Below, one piece after another: positions 7,623 through 15,790 of a stretch of DNA of 38,530 nucleotides. The position numbers were made by a program, and so were the translations under genes. Source of the DNA: Solirubrobacter deserti (GTDB lineage Bacteria > Actinomycetota > Thermoleophilia > Solirubrobacterales > Solirubrobacteraceae); assembly GCF_027587175.1 (NCBI RefSeq), contig NZ_JAPCID010000067.1:1-38530 (forward strand). Direction: 5' to 3'. How positions within the stretch are numbered: position 1 is the first letter of the stretch; every line of letters begins with the position of its first letter. The notes under the pieces were generated by a model, which saw nothing but the letters and a program-made list of their open reading frames with translations, was not told where the DNA came from and searched no databases.

Positions 7623-8777
7623 TCAGTAGGACCGCGGCAGCCCGAGGACCTTCGTCGCCACGAACGCGCTGATGAGGTTGTCGTTGACCGGAGCGACCCG
7701 GTACAGGCGCGTCTCGCGGAACTTGCGCTCGACGTCGTAGGCGTCGACGAAGCCGTTGCCGCCGTGCGTGTCGAGGCAGACGTTCGCGGCCGCCCAGCTG
7801 GCGTCCGAGCTCAGCCGCTTGGCCATGTTGGCCTCGGCGCCGCACGGCTCGTGCGCGTCGAACCTCCGCGCCGCCTCGTAGCGCATCAGGTCGGCCGCGC
7901 GGACCTGCATGTAGGCGTTCGCGATCGGGAACTGGACGCCCTGGTTGACGCCGATCGGGCGGCCGAAGACCTCGCGCGCGTTCGCGTACCGCACCGCGCG
8001 CTCGGTGAACCAGTAGCCGTCGCCGATCGCCTCGGCGGCGAGCAGGATGCGCTCGGCGTTCCAGCCGTCGAGCACGTAGCGGAAGCCACGGCCCTCCTCG
8101 CCGATCAGGCTCGACGCGGGCACGCGCAGGCCGTAGAAGCGGACCTGGTTGGTGGCGTAGTTGAACATCGTGCGCACCGGCTCGACCTCGAGCGCCTCGG
8201 GCTGGTGCTCGCGCACGGCCCGTAGGTCGATCAGCAGCAGGCTCAGCCCTTCGCCGCGCGCGCCCTCGCCGGTCCGCGCCAGGAGCAGCAACAGGTCGGA
8301 CTGCTCGATCCGGCTCGTCCAGTTCTTGGCGCCATCGATGACGTACTCGTCGCCCTCGCGGCGCGCCGACGTCACGATCTGCGTCGTGTCCGAGCCCGCC
8401 TGGGCCTCGGTGATCGAGAACGCCTGCAGGCGCAGCGCCCCGCTCGCGATCGCGGGCAGGTGGGTCTGCTTCTGCGCCTCGCTGCCGTGGCGCAGCACGG
8501 CGCCCATCGTGTACATCTGCGCGTGGCAGGCGGCGGAATGCCCGCCGGAGCGGTTGATCTCCTCCATGATCACGCTCGCCTCGCTGACTCCGAGGCCGAG
8601 GCCGCCGTACGCGGTGGGGATCAGGGCGCCGAGCAGGCCGGACGCGGTCAGTGCGTCCACGAACGCCTGCGGGTACTCGCGCGCCTGGTCGCGCTCGCGC
8701 CAGTACGCGTCCGGAAATTCGGCGCACAGCTCGCGGACCCGGGTCCGCAGCTCGGGATACGGCTGGTCGTGGGTCAT
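7623..8777 (-). CDS. Acyl-CoA dehydrogenase
   Basis: A 384-aa flavoprotein of the acyl-CoA dehydrogenase family that would oxidise a short or branched acyl-CoA to the enoyl-CoA in the cytoplasm. Visible signatures are SITEAQAGSDTTQ (FAD/substrate motif), KNWTSRIEQSD, NAERILLAAEAIGDG and HGGNGFVDAYDVERKFRE. The usual C-terminal YEGT with its catalytic Glu is replaced by RVAPVNDN, so the base is probably the Glu in NAER (about residue 242), as in isovaleryl-type enzymes; that is inference. ATG 8777 overlaps the stop of the preceding MaoC-like gene as ATGA, a sign of translational coupling, so both probably act in one catabolic route. Confidence 0.92.
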   Translation of the reverse strand: MTHDQPYPELRTRVRELCAEFPDAYWRERDQAREYPQAFVDALTASGLLGALIPTAYGGLGLGVSEASVIMEEINRSGGHSAACHAQMYTMGAVLRHGSEAQKQTHLPAIASGALRLQAFSITEAQAGSDTTQIVTSARREGDEYVIDGAKNWTSRIEQSDLLLLLARTGEGARGEGLSLLLIDLRAVREHQPEALEVEPVRTMFNYATNQVRFYGLRVPASSLIGEEGRGFRYVLDGWNAERILLAAEAIGDGYWFTERAVRYANAREVFGRPIGVNQGVQFPIANAYMQVRAADLMRYEAARRFDAHEPCGAEANMAKRLSSDASWAAANVCLDTHGGNGFVDAYDVERKFRETRLYRVAPVNDNLISAFVATKVLGLPRSY

Positions 8778-9520
8778 GTGAGCGTGGCGCGGGCGGTCTG
8801 GCGCCCGCCGAGGTCGCGGACGCTGGCGTGGCGGTCGGCGAAGCCGACGACGAGCCCCTGGTGCTCGAAGAGCGGCGCGACGAGGCGGTACTCGCAGACC
8901 GTCGCCGCCATGCCCCGGGCCCGCGCGAGCTCGGCCATCGCGAGCGCCTGGAGCGGACCGTGCGTGACGAGCCCGGGGTGGCCCTCGATCTCGCGCGCAT
9001 AGTCGCGGTCGTAATGGATGCGGTGCCCGTTGTAGGTGAGCGCCGAGAAGCGGAACAGCAGCGGCGGCGTGATCTCGATCGCCCACTCGTCGCCGGCCAC
9101 GGGCACCGGCTCCAGCGGCTCGGCGACCACCGGCTCGCTCGGCAGGTCGCGGTAGACGATGTCCTGGCGCTCCTCGACCACGAGCGCACCGCGCTGGAAG
9201 ACCTGCTGGCGCACGGTGTTGAACGTCAGCCGCCCACTGCGGCCGTGCTTCTCCACGGTGTCGACGACGTCGGCGCGGCGCTCCGCGGGCTCGTCGAAGC
9301 GCAACGGCGCGAGCGCCTCCACCCGCCCGCCGGCGAACATCCGCCGCCGCCCCGGCTCCACGCCGGCCGCGCGGTGGCCGTCGCGGCCGAGCTCGGCCTG
9401 GGCGGGACGGTCGAGCAGGTAGACCCAGTGCCAGAACAGCGGCAGCTCGTCCTCGGGCACCGGCACGCCGAGCAGGCCGGCGAGCGCCTCGGCCGGCCCG
9501 CGCTGGATGAGCTCACTCAT
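8774..9520 (-). CDS. MaoC/HTD2-like hydratase (3-methylfumaryl- or mesaconyl-C4-CoA hydratase type)
   Basis: A 248-aa double hot-dog protein. The first half is the FAS1-like dehydratase domain and the second half has the MaoC pattern LLFRFSALTYNGHRIHYD followed by HPGLVTHGPLQALAMAEL. This arrangement is typical of 3-methylfumaryl-CoA and mesaconyl-C4-CoA hydratases and of HTD2-type dehydratases, which hydrate an enoyl thioester. The exact substrate is not determinable. ATG 9520 gives the family N-terminus (MSELIQRGPAEALAGLLG). The gene is coupled to the acyl-CoA dehydrogenase by a 4-bp overlap: the dehydrogenase would make an enoyl-CoA and this enzyme would hydrate it. It is divergent from the diguanylate cyclase. 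Confidence 0.85.
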   Translation of the reverse strand: MSELIQRGPAEALAGLLGVPVPEDELPLFWHWVYLLDRPAQAELGRDGHRAAGVEPGRRRMFAGGRVEALAPLRFDEPAERRADVVDTVEKHGRSGRLTFNTVRQQVFQRGALVVEERQDIVYRDLPSEPVVAEPLEPVPVAGDEWAIEITPPLLFRFSALTYNGHRIHYDRDYAREIEGHPGLVTHGPLQALAMAELARARGMAATVCEYRLVAPLFEHQGLVVGFADRHASVRDLGGRQTARATLT

Positions 9521-9593
9521 GGCCACATTGTTCTTGACCGCGGGTTGACCTGCGCGTGACGGACGCTTGACGCGCGCCGCCGACAGCAAACCC

Positions 9594-10574
9594 ATGGCGC
9601 AATTCGATTCGACGCCCGAGCCGCTGCTGATCCGCAGCAGCGCCGGCATCTACGCGGCCGCCGCGGCGCTCGTCGTGATCGAGCGGACGCTGCCCGGCGG
9701 CCCGGCCATCTCGCTCGCCCCGGCGCTCGCCGCGCTGCTGGTGGCCGGCGCGGTGCTGCTTGCCGGCCCGCGGCTGCCGCGCCCGGCGCTGGTGGCGCTT
9801 ACTCCGCTCGGCACTGCGCTGATCGCGTACGGGCTGGCGACGAGCTCCGGCTACACCGACGCCGCGATCCTCTACTCCTGGCCGACGCTGTGGGTCGCGT
9901 ACTTCTACGGCACCCGCGCGACCGTGCTCTCCGTCGCCGGCACCGCGGTCGCGCACGCCGTCGCCCTGGACGCGATGCCCGCCGGGCTCGGCTCGGTCGA
10001 CCGCTGGATCGACGTGGTGGTGTCCGTCGCGATCATCGCGGGCGTCGTGCGCGTGCTCGTGCACCGCCGCGACCAGCTGGTGGAGCAGCTGCGGGCGGAG
10101 GCGCGCAAGGACCCGCTGACCGGGCTCCTGAACCGGCGCGGGCTCGACGAGCGGCTCGAGATCGAGCTTCAGCGCGCCCGCCGCGAGCGCCGTCCGCTCG
10201 CCGCCGTCGCGCTCGACATCGATCGCTTCAAGGACATCAACGACGAGCACGGGCACGAGACGGGCGACCGCGTGCTGGTACGGGTCGCGGACACGCTGCG
10301 TGGGGAGAGCCGCGCGAGCGACCTGGTCGCGCGGCTCGGCGGCGACGAGTTCCTCGCCGTCCTGCCCGCGGCCGACCCCGCCACCGCCCGCGCGTACGCC
10401 GACCGGGTGCGCGGGGCGCTGCGCGAGGACGCGCGCACGCCGCCGGTCGCGGTCAGCGCCGGGGTGGCGGTCACGGCCGGGCCGTCGTCGGCCGACGCGC
10501 TCGCCGAGGCCGCCGACGCTGCGCTCTACGACGCCAAGCGCGCAGGTCGCGACACGACCCGGGTCGCCGTCTAG
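9594..10574 (+). CDS. Membrane-bound diguanylate cyclase (GGDEF)
   Basis: A 326-aa protein that should make cyclic di-GMP from two GTP. The N-terminal ~155 residues form about five or six membrane helices with short loops, a sensor part without a recognised domain name. A short coiled linker (RRDQLVEQLRAEARK) leads to DPLTGLLNRRG, the start of the GGDEF domain. DIDRFKDINDEHGHETGD carries the metal and nucleotide residues, and the active-site GGDEF is intact. RASD, five residues upstream of GGDEF, is a product-inhibition I-site (RxxD), so feedback control is likely. ATG 9594 is chosen; an in-frame TTG lies at 9567. The stop overlaps that of the TetR gene, tail to tail. Confidence 0.93.
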   Translation: MAQFDSTPEPLLIRSSAGIYAAAAALVVIERTLPGGPAISLAPALAALLVAGAVLLAGPRLPRPALVALTPLGTALIAYGLATSSGYTDAAILYSWPTLWVAYFYGTRATVLSVAGTAVAHAVALDAMPAGLGSVDRWIDVVVSVAIIAGVVRVLVHRRDQLVEQLRAEARKDPLTGLLNRRGLDERLEIELQRARRERRPLAAVALDIDRFKDINDEHGHETGDRVLVRVADTLRGESRASDLVARLGGDEFLAVLPAADPATARAYADRVRGALREDARTPPVAVSAGVAVTAGPSSADALAEAADAALYDAKRAGRDTTRVAV

Positions 10575-11119
10575 GCCCCGAGCTCGCGCAGCAGGGTCGT
10601 CATCGCCAGCTGGATGGCCTCCTCGAGCGGGAGGTGGCCGCCGACCACGTGGATTGCGAGCCCGTCGAGCATGAACAGCATCCGCCGCGCGAAGGCCGCG
10701 ACATCCTCGGGTGCGCGGAACGGCTCGACCGTCGCGACGAGGTCCGCGTGCCAGCCCGCGTGCGCGGCCTCGCCGACCTCCGCGAACGCGCTGTGGGCCG
10801 TGGAGCGCAGCCACCCCTCGACCCACAGCTTCCACGCGGGATCGTGGCGGTCGTCGGGCAGGTACTCGGTGACGAACGCCCGCAACCGGTCGACCGGATC
10901 GGGGATCGCGCGCAGGCGCTCGGCACGCCCCTCGGCCAGCGTCTTCTCCACGTGGGCGGCGGCCGCGACCAGCACGTCGTCGCGGGAGGCGAAGTAGTAG
11001 AGGACGTGGTTGGCGCGCATGCCGGCTCGCTCGGCGATCGTCCCGAGCGGGATGTCCGCCACGGACGAGCCGCGGATCGCCTCCAACGTTCCCTCGATGA
11101 TCTGCCGGCGCCGATCCAC
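10571..11119 (-). CDS. TetR-family regulator
   Basis: A 182-aa regulator with the TetR helix-turn-helix at the N-terminus: DRRRQIIEGTLEAI, then IPLGTIAERAGMRANHVLYYFASRDDVL, and an all-helical ligand domain behind it. GTG 11119 is preferred over TTG 11137 because TAGCCT lies 7 nt upstream as a -10 element, matching other leaderless starts in the window. It follows the polytopic membrane protein gene by about 21 bp on the same strand, so it may be the last gene of the amine oxidase-signal peptidase cluster or start its own transcript. Ligand and targets are unknown. Confidence 0.88.
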   Translation of the reverse strand: MDRRRQIIEGTLEAIRGSSVADIPLGTIAERAGMRANHVLYYFASRDDVLVAAAAHVEKTLAEGRAERLRAIPDPVDRLRAFVTEYLPDDRHDPAWKLWVEGWLRSTAHSAFAEVGEAAHAGWHADLVATVEPFRAPEDVAAFARRMLFMLDGLAIHVVGGHLPLEEAIQLAMTTLLRELGA

Positions 11120-11140
11120 GGCGCGCAGGCTAGACAACCG

Positions 11141-12412
11141 TCACGCGCTGAACCCGGCGGAGAGCAGCCACAGGCCGAGGCTCGTGAACACGACCATCAG
11201 CCCCAGCATCGCCATCTGCGAGCGGGCGGCGGCGCGGGCGTCGCCGTAGACCTCGAGCGCGCGGTCGTGAGCGAGCACGAGCGCCGCCACGTGCCCCGCG
11301 ACGAGCGCGATGATCTGCACCCACCAGATCAGGTCCGTGCTGAGCGCGGCGTAGTCGATCTGCGCCGCCGCGCCGCCGAACAGGTCGGCGCCGGCGCCGA
11401 GCGGGTCGTTGGCGAGCGGCCACAGCGCCTGCCCGCCGACGACCGCGAGCGAGAAGTAGTGGGCGACGAGGTAGCCCGCGGCGATCGGGATCAGCGTGTG
11501 CGTGAACGCGCGCGCGTGCCGGCGAACCGGGGCGATGCCGGCCAGCCAGATCGCGACGACGATCGCGACGCACAGCGCGAGCAGGACGACGCGGCCGGTC
11601 TCCAGCGCGAGGTCGCTCGGCAGCCCGAGGCTCACGCCGACGTCCTCCAGTGCCTCCGTGAGCGGTCGCAACGCGGCGGCCTCGCGCGCGCCGTCGAACG
11701 CCGTCGAGCCGATCGCCACCAGCAGCAGCGCGACCGTGCCCGCGACGCGTGCGTCCACCCGCCCGCGTGCGCCGAAGAGCCCGAACAGCACGCCGAACGC
11801 GTCGCCGTGACGCAGCCACGGCTCGACGCCGAACAGGCTCATCCCGACGAGCATCGCGACGAAGTAGACGAGCATCAGGATCGCGAGCGCGCGCGGTTCG
11901 CCGGCGGCCGTCCAGCACAGCTCGCAGACCGCGAACGCGAACAAGCCGACGGCGGCGGGAAGGCGGCCGAGGCGCTCCGGGTAGGCCAGGGGGTCCGAGG
12001 CGAGCCCGAGCCGCCCGCCCACCCAACCCGCCGCTCGGCCCACGGCGCGCCACGGGCTCACGTACTTGAACACGTCACCCAGCAGCAGCGAGGCGAACGC
12101 GAGCCCGACCCAGAACCCGACGTAGACCGCGGTGGGGGCGAGGTTCTCGTTCGGGAGCGCGGTGCCGGCCAACCCGGCGTACGCGACCACCGCGAACGCG
12201 GCGACGCCCGCGAAGCCGAGCGCGACCTCGAGCGGACGTGGAAGCGAGCCGGTGGCGGGACGCTGCCACGCGCGCAGCCGCGGGCGCGTCCAGCCGAACG
12301 CGAGCACGCCGAACGAGAGCACGAGCACGAACGCCGCGGCGGCGGCCGCCACGGTCATCGGGATCGGGACGTCCGCACCGGCGGCGATGCCGTGGGCCAA
12401 GAGTCCGGTCAT
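11141..12412 (-). CDS. Polytopic membrane protein of unknown function
   Basis: A 423-aa integral membrane protein with about ten to eleven hydrophobic segments, including VPIPMTVAAAAAAFVLVLSF at the start and MAMLGLMVVFTSLGLWLLS at the end. Conserved-looking polar residues sit in membrane regions (FKYVSPWRAVGR, YLVAHYFSLAVVGGQ, LIWWVQIIALVAGHVAA), including His residues in the last third. I do not recognise a named family with certainty; similar actinobacterial proteins are, from memory and unverified, sometimes labelled fenitrothion hydrolase. Its ATG overlaps the stop of the signal peptidase gene by 4 bp (ATGA), so the two are co-translated and may act together. Confidence 0.8.
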   Translation of the reverse strand: MTGLLAHGIAAGADVPIPMTVAAAAAAFVLVLSFGVLAFGWTRPRLRAWQRPATGSLPRPLEVALGFAGVAAFAVVAYAGLAGTALPNENLAPTAVYVGFWVGLAFASLLLGDVFKYVSPWRAVGRAAGWVGGRLGLASDPLAYPERLGRLPAAVGLFAFAVCELCWTAAGEPRALAILMLVYFVAMLVGMSLFGVEPWLRHGDAFGVLFGLFGARGRVDARVAGTVALLLVAIGSTAFDGAREAAALRPLTEALEDVGVSLGLPSDLALETGRVVLLALCVAIVVAIWLAGIAPVRRHARAFTHTLIPIAAGYLVAHYFSLAVVGGQALWPLANDPLGAGADLFGGAAAQIDYAALSTDLIWWVQIIALVAGHVAALVLAHDRALEVYGDARAAARSQMAMLGLMVVFTSLGLWLLSAGFSA

Positions 12413-12951
12413 AGCGTCACCTCCACCCGCCCGACGATCCGGTCGGTGGGTACAAAGCCGTGTGTCGAGGCGTCGGCGAGCCCGCTCGAGTCGAACGAGC
12501 GGACGCGGTCGTCACCCATCATCCAGTAGCTGCCGTCGGGCACGACGACGTCGAACGCGAGCGGGAACGGGCGCCGCGACGCGTACGGCTCGGCGAGCGG
12601 CCGGCCGTTGAGCACCAGCGCGCCGTCGGGCGCGCAGCACACCACGCGGTCGCCGCCCACGCCGATCACGCGCTTGACGATCAGCGTGTCGTGCGTGATC
12701 GCTCCCCGGCTGCGGGCCGAGGCCTCGGCCCAGCCGCCGGGATCCTCGAAGACCGCGACGTCGCCGCGCCGCAACGGCACGATCTCCGGGACGAGCTTGT
12801 TGACCAGCACGCGGTCCCCGACCGCCAGCTCGGGCTGCATCGACGGTGTGACCACCGTGAGCAGGCCGATCGTCCGCAGCGCGACGACGACGATCAGCGC
12901 GACGCCGACGGCGCCGCCGAGCAGGCGGGTGCGGGGACGCGTGCGGGTCAC
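12409..12951 (-). CDS. lepB: Signal peptidase I
   Basis: A 180-aa S26A signal peptidase anchored by one N-terminal membrane helix (LLGGAVGVALIVVVALRTIG). The catalytic Ser37 lies in TPSMQPELAVGDRVLVNK and the general base Lys93 in LIVKRVIGVGGD. The GDD box reads WMMGDDRVRSFDSSG. It would cleave signal peptides of exported proteins at the outer face of the membrane. The GTG start is 4 nt after the stop of the copper amine oxidase gene, and the stop overlaps the next gene. This suggests a dedicated peptidase for a local secreted client, probably the oxidase; the dedication is inference. Confidence 0.93.
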   Translation of the reverse strand: MTRTRPRTRLLGGAVGVALIVVVALRTIGLLTVVTPSMQPELAVGDRVLVNKLVPEIVPLRRGDVAVFEDPGGWAEASARSRGAITHDTLIVKRVIGVGGDRVVCCAPDGALVLNGRPLAEPYASRRPFPLAFDVVVPDGSYWMMGDDRVRSFDSSGLADASTHGFVPTDRIVGRVEVTL

Positions 12952-12955
12952 GGAC

Positions 12956-15570
12956 CTACTTGACCTTCAGCGTCTTGGCCTTGGTCGAGGCGGCCCAGGT
13001 CGTGGTCGAGCCGAGGTAGCTCGCCGTGACCTTGTAGGCGCCCGCCCTCAGCTTCGGCAGTGCGGCGGTCGCCTTGCCCTGCTTGAGGGTCAGGGTCTTC
13101 ACCGTCTTGCCGTTGACCTTGAGCGCGACCTTGCCCGCGGCGGCCTTGCCACCCGTCAGCACGGTCACGCTCGCCTTGCCGTTGGCCAGCTTGAGCGCGA
13201 CCGAGGCCGTCGCCTTGCGAGCCGCGGTCGGGCCGACCTGCAGCGTGGCGGTCGCCTCACCCGTCTCCGCCGCCGCGCTCGTGCGCGTCGCGGGAGCCGG
13301 GGGAGGCGTGGTGGTCGCCGTGGGCGTGGCCGTCGCCCCCGGCGTGGTCGTCGGCGTCGCCATCGTGGTGGGCGTCGCCGTGGCGGTCGACGTCGCCGTC
13401 GCCGTCGCGGTGGCCGTCGCGGTCGCGGTGGCCGTCGCGGTCGCCGTGGCCGTAGCCGTCGCGCTCGGCGTCGGGGTCGGCGCCGCCGGCATGTTGCGGC
13501 CGTTCCACGCGGAGCGGACGGCCGGCGCCTGCGAGTTGTTGGAGTGCCAGTCGCGCGGGTAGAGGCTGAAGCCCTGCCAGTGGATCGGCATCGGGCTCTG
13601 GTCCTCGTCACGCGGCACGTGGTGGAAGCCCACGTTCACCCAGGCGACCGGGTTGGTGAGGTTCTCGCCGTCCAGGTAGTCGAGCGTGGTCTTGTCGCCG
13701 CAGCCTGCGACCGCGGTCATGTTCCGCATCGGGAACTGCTCGCACGCGCGGTACTGGGAGAACGCGAGCTCGTACTTGAGGTGCGGGTACGACGAGTACG
13801 GGTCGTTCTTGCCGTACACGAACTCGTACGAGCGCGGATGGTTGTCCGCGTTCAGGCTCGCCGGCGCGAGCACCCGGAACCAGCGCCGGTTGCTCAGGTT
13901 CAGCGCCTTCTCGGTCGGCAGGTCGGTCTTGGTCGTGTTGTAGATCGCCGACTGCGAGCCGCGCTGGCCCGTGGGCGCCGTGTCCCACTGCTCGGCCTTC
14001 ATCTGCGCCTGCCCGTCGAGCCCGAAGTCCACCCGCCAGACCGCCGAGTGGTAGTGGTTCATCAGGAAGTCGGCCTCGCCCGTGCCGACCGGCCAGCCGT
14101 TCTGGTAGCCCTCGCCGAACGGGATCGCTTCACCCGTCGCGCCGAGGTTGGCGTCGATCTGGCCGTCGTCGTGGAACGAGTAGCGCATCTCGTACTCGTA
14201 GTTGCCGATCGCGGCCGTCGCGGAGACGATCAGGTCGGTGCCCTGCTTGGCCAGGATCTGGCTGTTGGAGCGGTACTGCGAGCGGTACGCGGTGCCCGTG
14301 TCGTCCTCGCGGATGCACAGCGCCGGGCGCACCTCCTCGCGGTAGACGCTCGTCGACGTCTCCCAGTTGACGGTCGCGTTGCGCAGCTCGCCGTCCGGGC
14401 ACTCGCTGACGTCGAGGCCCTTGAGGTAGTTGCCGCCGAAGCCGTACTGGAGCACGTCGTCGTACTCGATCGCGCCGTTGTCGTACGGCACGTTCATCTG
14501 CACGGTGTTGATCGCGTCCAGGATCAGCTTGGGCGCGGTGTCCTTCGGGCCCTGGAACGCGACCTTGGAGATCACCAGGCCCTTGAGCGAGTGGTGACCC
14601 CAGCACATCTCCCACTTGGCTCCGTTGCGGAGCTTGTAGGAGATCAGCGACTCGCCGGAGCAGAACGCCGCGGTCGGCGTCGTCGTCTGCGCGCTCGCGC
14701 CCGGCGCTCCGGCCAGCGCAACGCCGGGCGCCACCGACGCGGCGGCCCCGGACCTCCCCGCCCTCCCGGCCTGATCCCCCCCCTCTTGGCCGCGGCGGGG
14801 TGGGGCACCCCGACCAGCATGATCAGGCCCCGACCGTCCTCGGTGCGGATCTGGAAGAAGACGCAGCGGTGCTCGCCGCACTGCTCGCCGCCTTCGCTCT
14901 TCTCGTCGGCGACCCAGGCGCCGCCGGCGTAGTCCAGCTGGTCCGGGCTCGTCAGCGCGACGCCCGTCGTGGCCTTGTAGTCGTCCTTGAGCGCCTGGCC
15001 CTCCGGGTCGGCCAGCAGGCGCACCATGGCGGTGTCGACCTCACGCTTGGACGGCGGCAGCTGCACACCCTTCGCGCGCTTGGTGTCCACGGCGCCCGAC
15101 TGCAGGTCGACGACCTGCGTGACGAGCTCGTCGGTCGCATAGTCGTACGAGTTGACCGTGACCGCGCGCTTGGGCGCCTCCGCGTCGCTCTCGGCCAGAT
15201 CGGTCGACAGGTACTGCAGGCCGGCGGAGCCGTCGACGCGCTCGCCGCCGGTGCCGGCCGCGGTGAGCGCGAGCCCGCGCGCGTAGCCGACCTCCTCGCC
15301 GCTGAGCGGGTCCAGCGGCTTGCCGATCGCTTTCGGCTTCTCGGTCGGCATGCCCTCGGGCAGCGGCGTCTGCGGCTTCGCGAGCGCCTCCTCGACCGGC
15401 ACCTCGGGCTCGGCCTGCGCGCTCGCCGGGCCGCTCTGGCCGCTCACCGCGCCGCCCGTCGCGAGCAGCGCCGCCACGAGCCCCACGGTCGCCGCCAAGC
15501 CGACCATCACGGCCAGCACTGAGCGACGGGAGAGCCATGCCGCGGCCCTCCCGTCTGATGGGTCCTTCAT
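12956..15570 (-). CDS. Secreted copper amine oxidase, frameshifted in an 8-G run
   Basis: Two frames together encode one 871-aa protein if a single G is added to the G run (plus strand C8 at 14776-14783). The N-terminal part (15570 to about 14784) has a signal anchor (SRRSVLAVMVGLAATVGLVA) and an N3-like domain ending in RTEDGRGLIMLVGVPHP. The second part is the catalytic domain: AIGNYEY, with the Tyr that becomes the topaquinone cofactor (the usual Thr of TxxNY is Ala); copper ligands in NHYHSAVWRVDFG and GFHHVPRDED. A long Ala-Thr linker and an Ig-like C-terminal domain follow. The enzyme would oxidise primary amines outside the cell. Alternative: two genes, the second with its own signal peptide (VALAGAPGASA). 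ATG 15570 has GAGGGG just upstream. Confidence 0.82.
13290..13490 (-). repeat. Low-complexity Ala-Thr linker coding repeat
   Basis: GCC/GCG and ACC/ACG codons alternate to encode about 15 Ala-Thr dipeptides followed by a Pro/Thr-rich stretch, between the amine oxidase catalytic domain and its C-terminal Ig-like domain. At the DNA level it is a degenerate hexamer repeat, prone to length change. Confidence 0.8.
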
Positions 15571-15626
15571 CCCCTCATCCCTCGCTGAAGAACGCTCCGC
15601 GCCGCCCTCTCGTGCGCGGATGCGCT

Positions 15627-15644
15627 GGCGCCGCACACGGCGCC
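15627..15644. promoter_or_regulatory. Hairpin in the divergent oxidase / hybrid kinase interval
   Basis: GGCGCCG (15627-15633) and CGGCGCC (15638-15644) form a perfect 7-bp stem with a CACA loop in the 220-bp space between the amine oxidase and the hybrid histidine kinase. It may be an operator or a leader hairpin; the role is unknown. Confidence 0.3.
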
Positions 15645-15790
15645 TGAAAGCGATTCAAGGAGAGTTCAACGCGTTTCGATACCGCCCAGCGGGAGTGAAG
15701 AGGTCGCCGCGCTTTCGACCGCTGGTACAGGGAGCTTCAGCGTTGCTGTCCGTAGCGTTCGGCGGCATCGACCAGTCGGCTATTTCGGGG

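Noticed and set aside
9890-12529. An 879-codon plus-strand frame
   Set aside because: It overlays the diguanylate cyclase, TetR, membrane protein and signal peptidase genes, all with clear motifs; the frame itself is low-complexity.
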